A program made the translations under genes and the position numbers. Positions 37,096-47,885 of a DNA stretch of 64,000 bases are shown in pieces. Position 1 is the stretch's first letter. Every line of letters starts with the position of its first letter. The notes under the pieces were generated by a model that was not told the DNA's origin, did not search any database, and saw nothing but the letters and a program-made list of their open reading frames with translations. Source of the DNA: Coffea arabica (taxonomy: Eukaryota; Streptophyta; Magnoliopsida; Gentianales; Rubiaceae); NCBI RefSeq assembly GCF_036785885.1, contig NC_092323.1, positions 806,001-870,000 of the forward strand, read 5' to 3'.

Positions 37096-37425
37096 CTCCC
37101 TCCGTCCCATTTTGATAGTCTCGATTTTTTTTTTCACACAGTTTAAGAAAAAATAGTTAACTTTGTTGGAACAATCAATTTAGATAGTTATTTTTCTAAA
37201 ATATCCTCCCATTAATTAAAGTATAACTTTATGGGAACTTGAATTGATGGTAAAAAAAGAATAAACTCTCGTTAAATGGGGTAGGTTTATAGTAACAACA
37301 ACTTACATTGAATAAGGGTATTTTAGAAAAATTAAAATACAACTACATTTTTTAATTGAAAAGTGGACTATAATTTGGGGCAGACGAAAAAGGAAAACAG
37401 GACTATCAAAGTGGGACAGAGGAAG
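37096..37425 (+). mobile_element. Stowaway MITE, copy 4
   Basis: A 330-bp element after TA (37094-37095) with left terminus CTCCCTCCGTCCCATTTTGA and right terminus TCAAAGTGGGACAGAGGAAG; the right TA has become CA. The interior is close to copy 2, sharing GAACTTGAATTGATGGTAAA. Confidence 0.92.
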
Positions 37426-38179
37426 CAGCTATTAGTAACCCAAAAAAAAAAAAAAAATTAAGCATAGAAATGTAAAATTACGTTCAACTTGGTTGCAAGG
37501 ACAGATCAGTTACTAGTAATTTGTACTACAACTCATTCACACAGACACACCACTTATAGCAGGAAAAGTAGTTACTCAGCTATTGTAATCACCGCCCCGC
37601 CGGGAGAAGTGAATAAGAAATTTTGGTGCGTGCGTGCGTGCGTGTGTATATATCATTGGGATCAAAGGCTTAATTAATCAAATTGCCAATTCCCGGTAAC
37701 AATAATGAGTTAGGCCAACGATTATTCACCTAAAATCATGAACTCATGATATAGTGTGTAAATATTTAGATTGAAAAGGTATCAATTTGAGGTCCAAAAG
37801 TTGCACACACTACCAAAATTAATAGCCATCTACCCCCAACATATTTGTTGGTTGTGCCCAGAATTCGAGTTGCTAATTGCTATTATGTCAGTTGCAACTT
37901 AATTGCAAGTTTGTGGAATGCTTTTGCCTGTGGAAAACGATTCACCCCGTGGCACTTAAAAAGGGGTAGGCAAGATATAAGAAGTTAAACCGTCCAAGAA
38001 GAAGACAGCCCAATAATAGAAAAAAGGTAGGATATATCCCTCATTTTAGTGCTTGTATTTTGGGAGAAAACTTGGTGATCAATAATCAGGAAGATGCATT
38101 TTACCGGTTCTTTTTTGCATCACTGAAGGACTAATTTTTCACCATTTATAACCTTCTCGATCGAGCCCTGCCTGCTAGA
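37426..38179. other. Intergenic; short microsatellite, no gene
   Basis: Contains a (TGCG)n/(TG)n stretch at 37626-37650. No coding region or other element. Confidence 0.45.
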
Positions 38180-38181
38180 TA

Positions 38182-38550
38182 CTCCCTCCCTTTTTTCATA
38201 ACTGACGTTTAAGAAATTTGCGCTAATGTACTTTTATCTGTCATTTTATTATCCCCATACAGTATTAATTATTTTTTCACAATTTTACCCTTTTATCTCT
38301 CTTCTCCAATACAGGGTTCTTAATTACTACTCCTAGTAATTATTGTTTCTCTCTTTGTAACAACCCAAGTAATTATTGCTTTTGGCATAATAAAACAGCA
38401 CCATTTAGTACTCTAGTGAGAGAAAATATGGGTGAATTGGACAATTAATGAGGGTACAAAAGAAAAGTAGTGTACAGATTTAAGCAATGAAAAACTTTTC
38501 TTAATTAGTGTGCAAAACCTTAAACGTCAGTTATAAAAAAAGGGAGGGAG
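38182..38550. mobile_element. Stowaway-like MITE of a second family
   Basis: A 369-bp element. Left terminus CTCCCTCCCTTTTTTCATAA continues ACTGACGTTTAAG; the right end is its near-perfect inverse (about 32 bp). TA flanks both ends (38180-38181 and 38551-38552). The interior is unrelated to copies 1-4. Non-coding. Confidence 0.9.
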
Positions 38551-38552
38551 TA

Positions 38553-39414
38553 ATATCTAGTAGTGATGGTCGAAACAAACTACGACCGCGCGATATCATG
38601 TTCCTAGAAACTTGAGGGTACGTAGTTGATTTCATTTTTCAGGTGGACTAATCTAGTTAATCTTAATAGTGTCTCTCTCTTGTTTTTTTTTTTTTGAGCC
38701 TTGTATACTTCAACTCATTTGTATCACTCCAGCTTAAATACACGTATTTATTTATTGCCCCAAAGGCACCATCAATTCAATCACCATCCCAACGTTTTTA
38801 GACAGTAGTGAAGTAGGTGGGCAGAATTCGTCCATCTGAAATGCAGTCAACTTCAGATTTGATAAACATGAGGAGGATCGCTCTTACCTTACAACTCGGT
38901 TGGAGGAGGACAGCTAAACACTTGAAGAAGACGATATATTCGAGTAAAATGCCCACATGGATTACCCCTTCCACATGGCAACAGGCAATCTCAAACCATC
39001 CACACACTTCTCTTTGGGGGCGGTTGGATCCCCTTAATTAATTACTAGTACTAGTACTAGCAAGTAGTACTAGCAATTCTAAACCCTACTAGTATCCAGA
39101 AAATTACAGGTCCTCCAATTGAATAACCCATTCATTTTCCTATCCTTATCCAAGGCTATTTTTGTCAAATCAAATTGCACAGAACGAAATGCTACCAAGA
39201 AACTAAGTGATACCAAAGGGCCGCACCGCAAATACACATATAGCTAGTAACGCCTATAAATTAAAGGGAGAAGCCCATCTCCTATCAAATTAAAAGCTTC
39301 AACTTCTCTACCTCCTTCTCAATCAAGAAACTAGCTAGAGCCAACGTTTGTCTTCTCTCTAGAGATTGTCATCGTATTAAGGAGGAGTACAATTTCTTGC
39401 ATTTAGATGAGGAA
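38553..39414. other. Upstream region of the DUF761-type gene
   Basis: Promoter side and 5' UTR of the gene at 39415, with a TATA box at 39255-39262. A T run lies near 38683-38694. No coding region. Confidence 0.5.
39255..39262 (+). promoter_or_regulatory. Probable TATA box of the DUF761-type gene
   Basis: TATAAATT about 155 nt upstream of the ATG at 39415, followed by a CT-rich stretch that suits a plant 5' UTR. Confidence 0.55.
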
Positions 39415-40233
39415 ATGGAGTATTATAACTTGGAGAGTTTAACTCATCATCAACCAATCACCCCTCGGACTCTAAGGACCGTGACCCAGTTTTTACTCTC
39501 AATTTCGGTGTTTACCTTCATCTACTGTTCCCACCGCTCATCATGGTGCTGTTTCATGCTAAATTCTTTGAAGTACTACATATCAGCTATCTCCTTTCAC
39601 GGCTTGGACAAAAGCTGGATATTCCTCATATGCAATGGGATCTTAATGGCCGTAGCAACCACATCTGCGGGCTTGGTTTCTTCTCCATCTAAGGGGTTTG
39701 ACATGGCAGAGAATCATGTTATTGCAGATGGGCCGCGTGCACCTGAGGAGTCGAAGGAGGACGTAGAGTGGTTGGCAGAGCCAATTCCAAATGCAGTTGT
39801 TCAAGTAGAAGAAATGGAAAATGATCATGAAGAAACTCTGAAAGTAGAGGACCAAGGGAGCCAAGATGATCCCCGCTTTGAAGAAGAGCGGGGAGGAGAT
39901 CACTTAATCTTGATCGATGAAGATCATGAAGAACAAGAGCTGGAACGCGGAGCACCCTTAAAGCAGCCGGAAGAAAGTACTGAAGCAGAAGCTGAAGAAA
40001 TTAGAACCTACTATACCCTGGAAGAAACGCACCGTCAGGAGAATGAAGAAAATTTGGAGGCTGGCGGAATTCACTTGGGAGAAGAAGTGCAGGTGGAAGA
40101 CGAGGAGGAAGAAAAACGCGGACTGGAGAAGCTGAGTACAGAAGAGTTAAACAAGAAGTTCGACGATTTCATCAGGAAAATGAAGGAAGAACTCAGGATT
40201 GAAGCTCAACAGCAGCTGGTGGTGGTGAAGTAA
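39415..40233 (+). CDS. Acidic DUF761-type protein of unknown function
   Basis: Single-exon gene of 272 residues. The C-terminal 30 residues (STEELNKKFDDFIRKMKEEL, then RIEAQQQL) match the plant DUF761 motif, found in many stress- and fibre-related proteins whose function is not established. The N-terminal third has two hydrophobic stretches (TQFLLSISVFTFIYC, about residues 25-39, and IFLICNGILMAVATTSAG, about 70-87), as in DUF4408/DUF761 membrane proteins. The middle is strongly acidic (Glu/Asp-rich), predicted disordered. The in-frame codon at 39397 is TTG, so ATG 39415 is the start. An out-of-frame ATG at 39407 opens a short overlapping frame that ends after 11 codons. Confidence 0.8.
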   Translation: MEYYNLESLTHHQPITPRTLRTVTQFLLSISVFTFIYCSHRSSWCCFMLNSLKYYISAISFHGLDKSWIFLICNGILMAVATTSAGLVSSPSKGFDMAENHVIADGPRAPEESKEDVEWLAEPIPNAVVQVEEMENDHEETLKVEDQGSQDDPRFEEERGGDHLILIDEDHEEQELERGAPLKQPEESTEAEAEEIRTYYTLEETHRQENEENLEAGGIHLGEEVQVEDEEEEKRGLEKLSTEELNKKFDDFIRKMKEELRIEAQQQLVVVK

Positions 40234-41400
40234 TCATGGCAGCAACAGTAGACAGTAACATCTACTATCATATAATTAGTTACCAAAAAATTTTCCATTT
40301 TTCCTTCTCCTTTGTAAATCGTTGTGTGCCCTTATGCATGTTAATTATTTCAGCAGCAATAGCAGGTCTTCATCCTGTATCAGTCTTATTGTTCATGACT
40401 TAATTAGATGAAATTAGTTAGTCTGTGCATGGTATGTGCAGTTCCTTAGTTGGTCAATTCCATGTTAATTTGCGAGGTAGATTAGCCTGATGTTACTGTC
40501 AAGTCTGCGTTCTTGCACAACGTTGTTTAGTGGGGATTGGGGAGTGTGAATACGTTATCAAAAAGATTTTGTTACGAAATCTGATTAAAAACTTGGAAAA
40601 ATTCCATGGGAAATCTCCAAGTTGTCCTCGACGATTGAATATCGTACAGTTCCTTTCCTTGTAAGCACCGCACGCCAATCCCTACGAACCAAGTATCCAG
40701 AAACTTAATTTTAATAATAATTGGGACGTACTTTCTACATGAAAGTCAATCATTATCGATAAGCGGTGTATACCTCTCTGCAGCTTCTTAAAGGTCAAAG
40801 CTCAACGATACCCTGCTTCTTGTTACTAGCTAGAAATCCCTTGAACACCGAGAATAAACCAGTTTTTCTGATCCTAACATATGGATTTAGCCCTATCAGA
40901 TAATTTCCCTGTTTCAAATCTCTTTTTTACGCACACCTGGGCGGATAATTAATTGCTCAGTACTCTAGCTAATAGACAGCAACCTTTAAAATTCTGCCAA
41001 TAAATCTTTCAATGCCTAACTCGAGAGAATATTTGAATTGGGATTGTTTATCATTGTTAAATAACAAGCCGTATATTATGCCAGAGAACTGAATACTTGC
41101 TTTAGTTCTGATCAACGTCACTTAGCGGCGAGCAATTATGGAAAAAGGATTCTGGAGGAGGAGTTGATGATTGGTATGATGTGGCGACCGGAGACACATA
41201 CGACCACATGAAAACAAAAAACATATACACAGGTTGAAATAATTAACATTAGTGGGTCTGATTGAGTTCTAAAGCGAAATGATGGATGTTAAATAATTAT
41301 GTCTACCGTTAATCAATCACAGATACAGCGGATCGTACTTGAAGTTTGGACACCTGGAATTTTTGCACAGTTACCAGCCTTCACCTGACGTGCTTAGTCA
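40234..41400. other. Intergenic; no gene
   Basis: 3' UTR of the DUF761-type gene at the start, then AT-rich DNA without recognised features. Confidence 0.45.
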
Positions 41401-41856
41401 AAGAATATAGGAAAAATCGTTTAAAACGTTCCTCACATTTTATAAAATAATTTTTTTCGTCCCTTACTTTTAAAAATATAATTTTACGTCTTTTATAAAT
41501 TCGCATTGATCAAATTTGGTCCCTATTTAGGTTTCTGACTAATTTTTTTGTCGGAATTCACCACGTGATTTGCACGTGATCATATTTTAAGGACAAAAAA
41601 TTCATTTTGAAAAATGTGAGGGACTATGAATCAAATTATGTAAAAATTTAATTTGACAATTTTGCTCTTAAAAAATGATCACATGCAAGTCACGTGGTGG
41701 ATTCCGACAAAAAACTAGTCGAAAACCTAGATAAGGACCAAATTTAGTCAATGTGAATTTGTAAGGGACGTAAAATTATACATTTAAAAATGAGGAACGA
41801 AAAAAGTTATCTCGTAAAATGTGAGGGACGTTTTGAACGATTTTTCCAAGAATATA
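41401..41856. mobile_element. Mutator-type foldback MITE with 9-bp target duplication
   Basis: Body 41410-41847 (438 bp). It starts GGAAAAATCGTTTAAAACGT and ends with the inverse. The inverted repeats run for about 170-200 bp at roughly 85% identity, leaving only a short unpaired centre. An exact 9-bp duplication AAGAATATA flanks it (41401-41409 and 41848-41856), the Mutator hallmark. No coding content. A transcript would fold into a long hairpin. Confidence 0.93.
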
Positions 41857-43770
41857 TCATCGATTAAAGCTTTTTTTCTTTTCGTTTTGGTCGGCTTGCA
41901 ATGCATCTCACAAATTTTTCGTTTGGGAATCCTCAATCAAAAAGGTTATTCGCGGGGAATCTTTAGCCTGCTTTAATGGGATCAATTTTTTTTTTTTTTG
42001 GTATTTTAACTTGTAGTGTAATTTTCAGCAACCCAAAATTCAAGTGGACCAATCAACACAAATACACAATGGGGGGAAATGAAAAACCAACCCAAAAAGG
42101 GATATCATTTCAGAAATTCAATTGCTAGCTGTTTGAGATTTAAAATACAGTAGTATCATTTATATTGTCACAAGTCAATCCGCATGTATCTTGGATAGTT
42201 TTACTAGTACTAGCTAGTATTTTAATCCAATGCCAAAAAAGAAATTAAGAAATGATCACCAGCTGTTATCCAACAAGACAGATCAAATATCAAGTTACAG
42301 GAAATGCATGTCAGATGAACAGTATGTTCACAAAAACAAGAGGCAATTGTAGTAGATATCATTCATGAAGGAACCGATGATGATCATCGACATTCTCACA
42401 GTTTTGCTGATGGATTAGAGGATTTAGTGTCTGTCCCCTCCTAGAATCCATACGTGACAAAACAGAACAGCGTACTTTCAAGGATTGAGAAGACTGTGTT
42501 GCAACCGAGGACATGAATCATGATAAGCTTGATCTCGGTGACTGAAAGGGACTTGCAATATATAATTGCACAGGTGGCCAAACAATTCACGGAGAAAAGA
42601 CAGGTGTGGCCGTGATCCAATGGCCATCATTTTCAGAACCCCCCCTCCGCATAGATTTCAATCATGGAGAGGTTCCATCCCATTGATTGGGAATGGGATC
42701 CCTTTTTCTCGTGCCAAATTCGGTCAATCTCTTAAGGTCCGAATAAAAAGTTTTCATTCATAACCTCGACCCCAGAAGAAGGAAAGGTGTGCAAGATCTA
42801 GAAAGACCTCCCCGAATTGGCGGACATTCAAAAGAGACGTACTCTGCATTCGCAAACCTCGTTTGATTGCAAGTTGAAACTAAAATGAAATGTACGACCC
42901 ACACCATAAAATGGATGTCCATTTTTTGCTTTTATGTATGGCACTGTTTTTTACCCCGGCTGCCAGATACGTGGGGGGTGAATTAGATGCTAATGGCGGG
43001 AGCACTACCAAGTTTATCTGAACAAAAAAAAACATCAAGTACTTATGAGATGTTTTAACACTAAGAACCGTAATTGAACTCGACAGCTAATGGTGAAATT
43101 TTGTGCCACCTAACATGGATGGAAGGAAGGTGACGACGTTTCTTAATTACCACATGAACTTGGCAATGATTGATCCAATCACGCGAGAGTACGAGTACGA
43201 CAGGGTTCTCATTTGACTCTGATAAACATGCATGTAAATTCTAGATTCTGAAGCATCCATTTTTTTTTTGTATATTTTTCACCTGGGGCAGCCGGCTGCA
43301 TTTCAAAATCCAGGCGGACGTCCTGGATAAGAAGCTTGATGATTTAAGTGCGTCGAGCTGGCTGAAGTGCTCGTAAATGCAATGATTCCCGGTTGAATGG
43401 AAGCCGACCACTTTTTGAAACCATAATTAACCTGATATGGTTAAACAATGAATTGGCTAAGATCGATGTTTTTAGCCAATTCTGGATTTAAAGCTCAATA
43501 GTTACATGGCGTCCCCGTATTCGACTAGATAACTAACGTTCCCAGAGCGTCCATCGATTCGGATTACCACGACAAATTGGCATTTGGCAGTGATCAGCAA
43601 AGCTAAGGAGAGAATAGAAATTTGTGGAATTCTGGCACAGTACATTTTACGCTAGCTAGCTGGTACCATGCATACAGCCAAAATCATTTCCAACGAAAAA
43701 TATCAAAATCAAGCTTGTTCGATGAAAAAGAAATAAAGTTAAAATAAAATACCGCGTACGGAGGAGGGTT
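41857..43770. other. Intergenic; no gene
   Basis: About 1.9 kb with no supported coding region, RNA gene or element. The open frames are short and unlike known families. Confidence 0.4.
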
Positions 43771-43774
43771 AGTG

Positions 43775-44230
43775 AAGATTGAAATGGAGTGAATTGAACC
43801 AGATATTCGAATTAATTTCCCTCAACTGGAGGGAGCTGACAAGTTCGTGGTCAAGAGATTTATGTGAATGAGAATCCTCAAGCTCTTCAGCCTCCTCCTC
43901 TATTGGCTTCACAAAATGAAGTGTACTCAAGCATTTATTACACAATCCTTCTCAACCAATTGCTAGCTACTGCTCCTTGACTACTGATCAGATCGACCAC
44001 TCATATTCTTTTTGAGCTATAGAAATGCTGCAAGTCTTGGTCTGGGGTTGAAACTTGAAACTGAAAGAGGCACCAGAAATCCATCAACAGCAACCCCCAA
44101 AAGCAAGTTGTTTCAGCCTTTTAATTAAGTCCAGTAACTCTCTTGTTGATGCATCATTTTCCATCCTTAGGTTGCCGCGAGAGACAGACGTTGAAGCACA
44201 GCCAGTCATCGCACTTGAGTAACTAAAACT
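43775..44230 (-). repeat. Local segmental duplication, copy 1, with a 41-codon frame
   Basis: Matches 45130-45640 in the same orientation, including 22 identical bases at 43829-43850 and 45181-45202 (GAGGGAGCTGACAAGTTCGT and two more). On the minus strand, 44084-44209 reads MTGCASTSVSRGNLRMENDA and continues STRELLDLIKRLKQLAFGGCC. Copy 2 keeps MTGYASTSASQGNLEMENDA. Whether this is a small gene, an exon or a relic is unknown; I recognise no family. Confidence 0.55.
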
Positions 44231-44390
44231 AAACGACTGACGAGCCTGTTGCCCAAGTACCGTATGCATTTAGTATAGGATCTTGTTGTGGTGGCTATTG
44301 ATGCGAAAGAAGCGTCACCCAAACAAAGATCGAAAAATGTCGAAATGACAAAACCTAAACCTCTAAATAAACAAAGGCATTAAAATGTGG

Positions 44391-44542
44391 ATTAATTTTT
44401 CCTACACTGACAGTGTATATATATTATCAGCGTTGGATAAGTGATAACTGTGCAAAATTTAAATTTGAAATTCAACTTTTTCACACATGTCATGAATCAA
44501 ACGGTGATAGCGTATACACTGTCAGTGTATATAAGATTTAAT
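44391..44542. mobile_element. Small MITE with TACACTGACAGTGTA ends
   Basis: About 150 bp. The left side has TACACTGACAGTGTATATA and the right side TATACACTGTCAGTGTATA. The homology of the two arms extends outward to ATTAA and inward past ATCAGCGTTGGAT. Each terminus is itself a palindrome. The target duplication may be TTA/TAA, suggesting a Harbinger-like origin, but this is not certain. Confidence 0.65.
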
Positions 44543-45129
44543 CTTAAAATATACGAATAGAAACTTTCCTCCCCTAAACATAAGTTATGAAATTGTAGCA
44601 CCATTATTCGCATTTTTTTTAGCATCATTATTCACATAAATAGCAAAATAACTAATACAAACATAAGCAATTTTGAGTTTTGATACCCAATTTTTGTCTC
44701 TTGAGCAACTCTAATACTCAAGCTTTGGACGAAAATAAATCTGATACCGAATGTTACAATTTTTAAGTACATTTGATACAAACTTGACAAATTTTTTAAA
44801 ATTCCTATCGAAAAAATCACGTGCTCGAATATGAAATTGTAAAACAAAAAAAAAATTCACGCACATACCTAACTAAAGGATCTTTAGATTGTTGCTTCAA
44901 ACTTTCATGTGAAACTACATTTCATAAATTTTTCTTGCGATTTCATGGTTGAATCTATAAATGTTCTATTTAATAAGGTCTCAAAATTCTTTTTTTTTTT
45001 TTAAAAAAAAAGAAACTAGAGAAGAGAAGAGAGGAGAGGAGAAAGGAGTTTTGAGCTTGTATAATTAGTTCATTTGGTTTCTTCCTTAAACTGCCTTCTA
45101 GATTAGCAAGTTATTTCACAACCCTCTTA
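44543..45129. other. Spacer between the two duplicated segments
   Basis: AT-rich, with A/T runs near 44992-45010 and a purine-rich stretch (gagaagagaagagaggagag). No gene recognised. Confidence 0.4.
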
Positions 45130-45640
45130 GAAATTGAAATGGAGTGTTTTGAAACCAGATAGTCAAATTCCCGTGAATGAGAGGGAGCTGACAAGTTCGT
45201 GGCGGCTATGAGATTTATGTGCATGAGAATTAATAGCCTCTATCTATTGGATCCACAGAATGCAGTGTCAGGCATTTATTTATTAGAATGAAGTGTCATC
45301 AAACAATTAGTTTTAACTGCTAATTAAGACCACTCAAAGGAGTTGTGGAAATGCAGCAGAGCCGACCAGACCTTGGTTTACGGCTGAAGTTGACAGACGC
45401 ACCGGAAATTGGTCAACAGCAACACCAAAGCAAGTTGTTTTCGCCCTTCAAATTGTAATAAAAGTAAATCCATAGAGGGAGGGACATTCCCATGATGCTC
45501 TGTACCTTTATCTTTGGAAGCCCAAGCGGAATGCCCGCACCCACGATTCCCAGTAGTAGCGAAGAAGCATCATTTTCCATTTCTAAGTTGCCTTGTGAGG
45601 CAGACGTTGAAGCATAACCAGTCATCACCGTGTGTATGCA
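45130..45640 (-). repeat. Local segmental duplication, copy 2, with a 70-codon frame
   Basis: Homologous to 43775-44230. The minus-strand frame 45413-45625 keeps the start MTGYASTSASQGNLEMENDA and the Cys-rich end (NNLLWCCC), but about 90 bp absent from copy 1 sit between them. Upstream of the frame, homology continues. Function unknown. Confidence 0.5.
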
Positions 45641-46211
45641 GCTAGATAACCCTTTATTTTCCGGTCCTATCAAAGGAGAAGAGGGATGGAAGGAACGGAG
45701 GAGAATAGAGATTCGAATCTAAGATATCTAAATTTTGAAGGCATATACTCGATCTCAACAAATTGACTCACAAGTCCGTCACCCAACCATAGGAAGCATT
45801 TCGAGTGTACGAGCTTCTTCTTGTAGTAGGCATTGCATTGCTGCAATAGAGGCGCGGCGGCACTAAAAACCAATAAACAAATAAAGGTGGCGAAATTGGT
45901 AAACACAACTATTAAAGGATAGTAGATAAAAACTTTCCTCCCCCAAATATTAATTATAGATTAAAAGTTTTTGTACCTATATCACTCACATAAACTAGCT
46001 AATAATAGCCAAAAAAAAAAACTAATAAAAACAGAGCCCATCCGAAATTTTGCCAAAAGCTCGTGAACGGGCAAACGAAACAACATGAAACTTCAAATTC
46101 TAGGCAGGCAATGGTGATAGAGAAGGGGAGGAATGTAGACACTAGTTTCGTTTCTTTCTGCAGAAGAAACCAGGAGGCTGGATCAAGCGAAGCCATGCAG
46201 CCCTTCACATT
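45641..46211. other. 3' flank of the first HIPP gene; no gene
   Basis: Probably holds the 3' UTR of the HIPP gene ending at 46212. A minus-strand frame near 45670-45906 has a signal-like start but no ATG, so it is not called. Confidence 0.4.
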
Positions 46212-47747
46212 TCACATGATGGAGCAGCAGTTGATTCGCTCATCGTCATAGGGATCATATTCTCGCCGAGGATATGAAGGAACATGCCTTGGCTGCGGCA
46301 GCGCTCCGCCGCCTGTGGTGTGGCTGTACGAATTAGGATAGTACTGATCGTGCCCATAACAACTAGTATGATCAGGCAACGACCTCCCGTACCCATGCCC
46401 ATAGCCGCCGCCACAGGGGTTGTTCTCCAGAAGTGCATCATAATTATAGCCGTGGCGACGCCTACATGAAGCATTTTCGTTTATCTGTGGATGCTTGATG
46501 TCCATATGAACCAGCTCTGCATGTCTCCCGGATGTTCCTATTGCCCTCAGAAGCATGTTTGGGTCAACTTCGCCGTAAATCTTTGCTAGCCCTTCCTCGC
46601 CATCTATGGCGACAGAATACACCCCTGCAACATGATATATTTTTGTTTTTTTTTTTAAAGAATATTTGCATATTGGATTGTGACGCTATATATATATATA
46701 GTAACTGGGAATTACCAACTATAGAGCTGAGGATTTCCATTGTCTTCATCTTGCATGCTTCACAACGAAGGTTCACTTTCAAAACACAAGCCTAAATATA
46801 CAAATGGAGGATCAGAATATGAATGATTTTTGGGATGAATTAATGGTACAGATCCAGATGAGCAACATTATGAAAGATCAGAATGGTCATTTATCTTTGT
46901 CATCCTCTACTACTCCATGTGAATATGATGTTGGACTAGGGGTCTACCTTAATTACCACAAAACTAAAGTTCTGCGGATGCCAAAAAACAAATAGAATCA
47001 CCAGGCAGGGCATTAACGACAGACCTGTGAAAGCTTTCGATATGAAAGGAAACTATGTAAAGAGTATCACAGCGTCAAAAACAAATAGAATCACCATGCA
47101 TGCATCAAATAGAATTGTTATATCGATTCTGGACATCGAACTCACGTACAACTCTATGAATGTATTGAACGAACCTTCATGAGAAACAGGTTATTGGACA
47201 AGAATAAGAGATTGAGTAGGAAAACTTTAAAAAAAAAGAACATAATCGAACTTGTACGCTGTTACTAAAATAGAGCGCAACGCATGCACTTAGACATGCG
47301 GTTACGTTGCAGGCAGTTCACATACATAACTCCTTTTAGCCAAATGTAAAATTTGTATACAAACCCATCTGTGGATTCATGGACTGGCTTCATCATCTTA
47401 ACACCACACTACATACACTTCCCGTCGTTTAATTATTTTCCGCAGAATACTTTGTGGAAGATTTCCCACCAACCAAAGGCAATCAATCATAAACACACAA
47501 ATTCAATATCCGGTGAGCCATTAATTATTGAAATTTATATTAACTTCAAGATCTGGACAAATATATATTTCTTTAACAAGGGGGGAGGATGTATAAAAAA
47601 AAAAAAAATTATCGTTTCAAATCGTAGTAGATTATTATAACATATCAGAAGCTTAATACTGTATATTACTAACGATGATATAGGAGTAAAGAGGAATCTG
47701 AAACAAAAGGGAAACCATGGGATTACCGCATCAGCATGAAGTGCCAT
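46212..47747 (-). CDS. Heavy-metal-associated isoprenylated plant protein (HIPP), paralogue A
   Basis: Probable small metallochaperone or signalling protein that binds a soft metal through an HMA domain and is held at membranes by a farnesyl group. Exons (minus): 47727-47747 (MALHADA only), 46716-46791 and 46212-46624, giving 169 residues. The HMA core is VLKVNLRCEACKMKTMEILS followed by IVGVYSVAIDGEEGLAKIYG. The metal site CxxC is C-E-A-C, about residues 16-19. The linker is Gly/Tyr/His-rich. The C-terminus ends NCCSIM, where CSIM is a good CaaX box. The exon plan (21 nt, 76 nt, then a long last exon) is the same as in paralogue B, 3 kb upstream in transcription direction. Intron 1 is 935 nt. 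Confidence 0.9.
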
Positions 47748-47877
47748 CGAAATCAAGAGGGTTTTGAAACTTCTTCTCCCTCGCTGCCCAAATACGTACT
47801 CTAACAATAACACTATATATCAAGAGGTGAATGCTAAACTGATTATTTTGTAAGAAAAAAAAAGATGGAGAGAATGG

Positions 47878-47885
47878 TATTTATA
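47878..47885 (-). promoter_or_regulatory. Probable TATA box of HIPP paralogue A
   Basis: TATAAATA on the minus strand about 130 nt upstream of the ATG. The surrounding ATGGTATTTATAGAT is shared with paralogue B (50743-50750), supporting a duplicated promoter. Confidence 0.6.

Noticed and set aside
45670-45906. Minus-strand frame with a signal-peptide-like start
   Set aside because: The start codon is GTG, not ATG, and no upstream exon or downstream homology was found.
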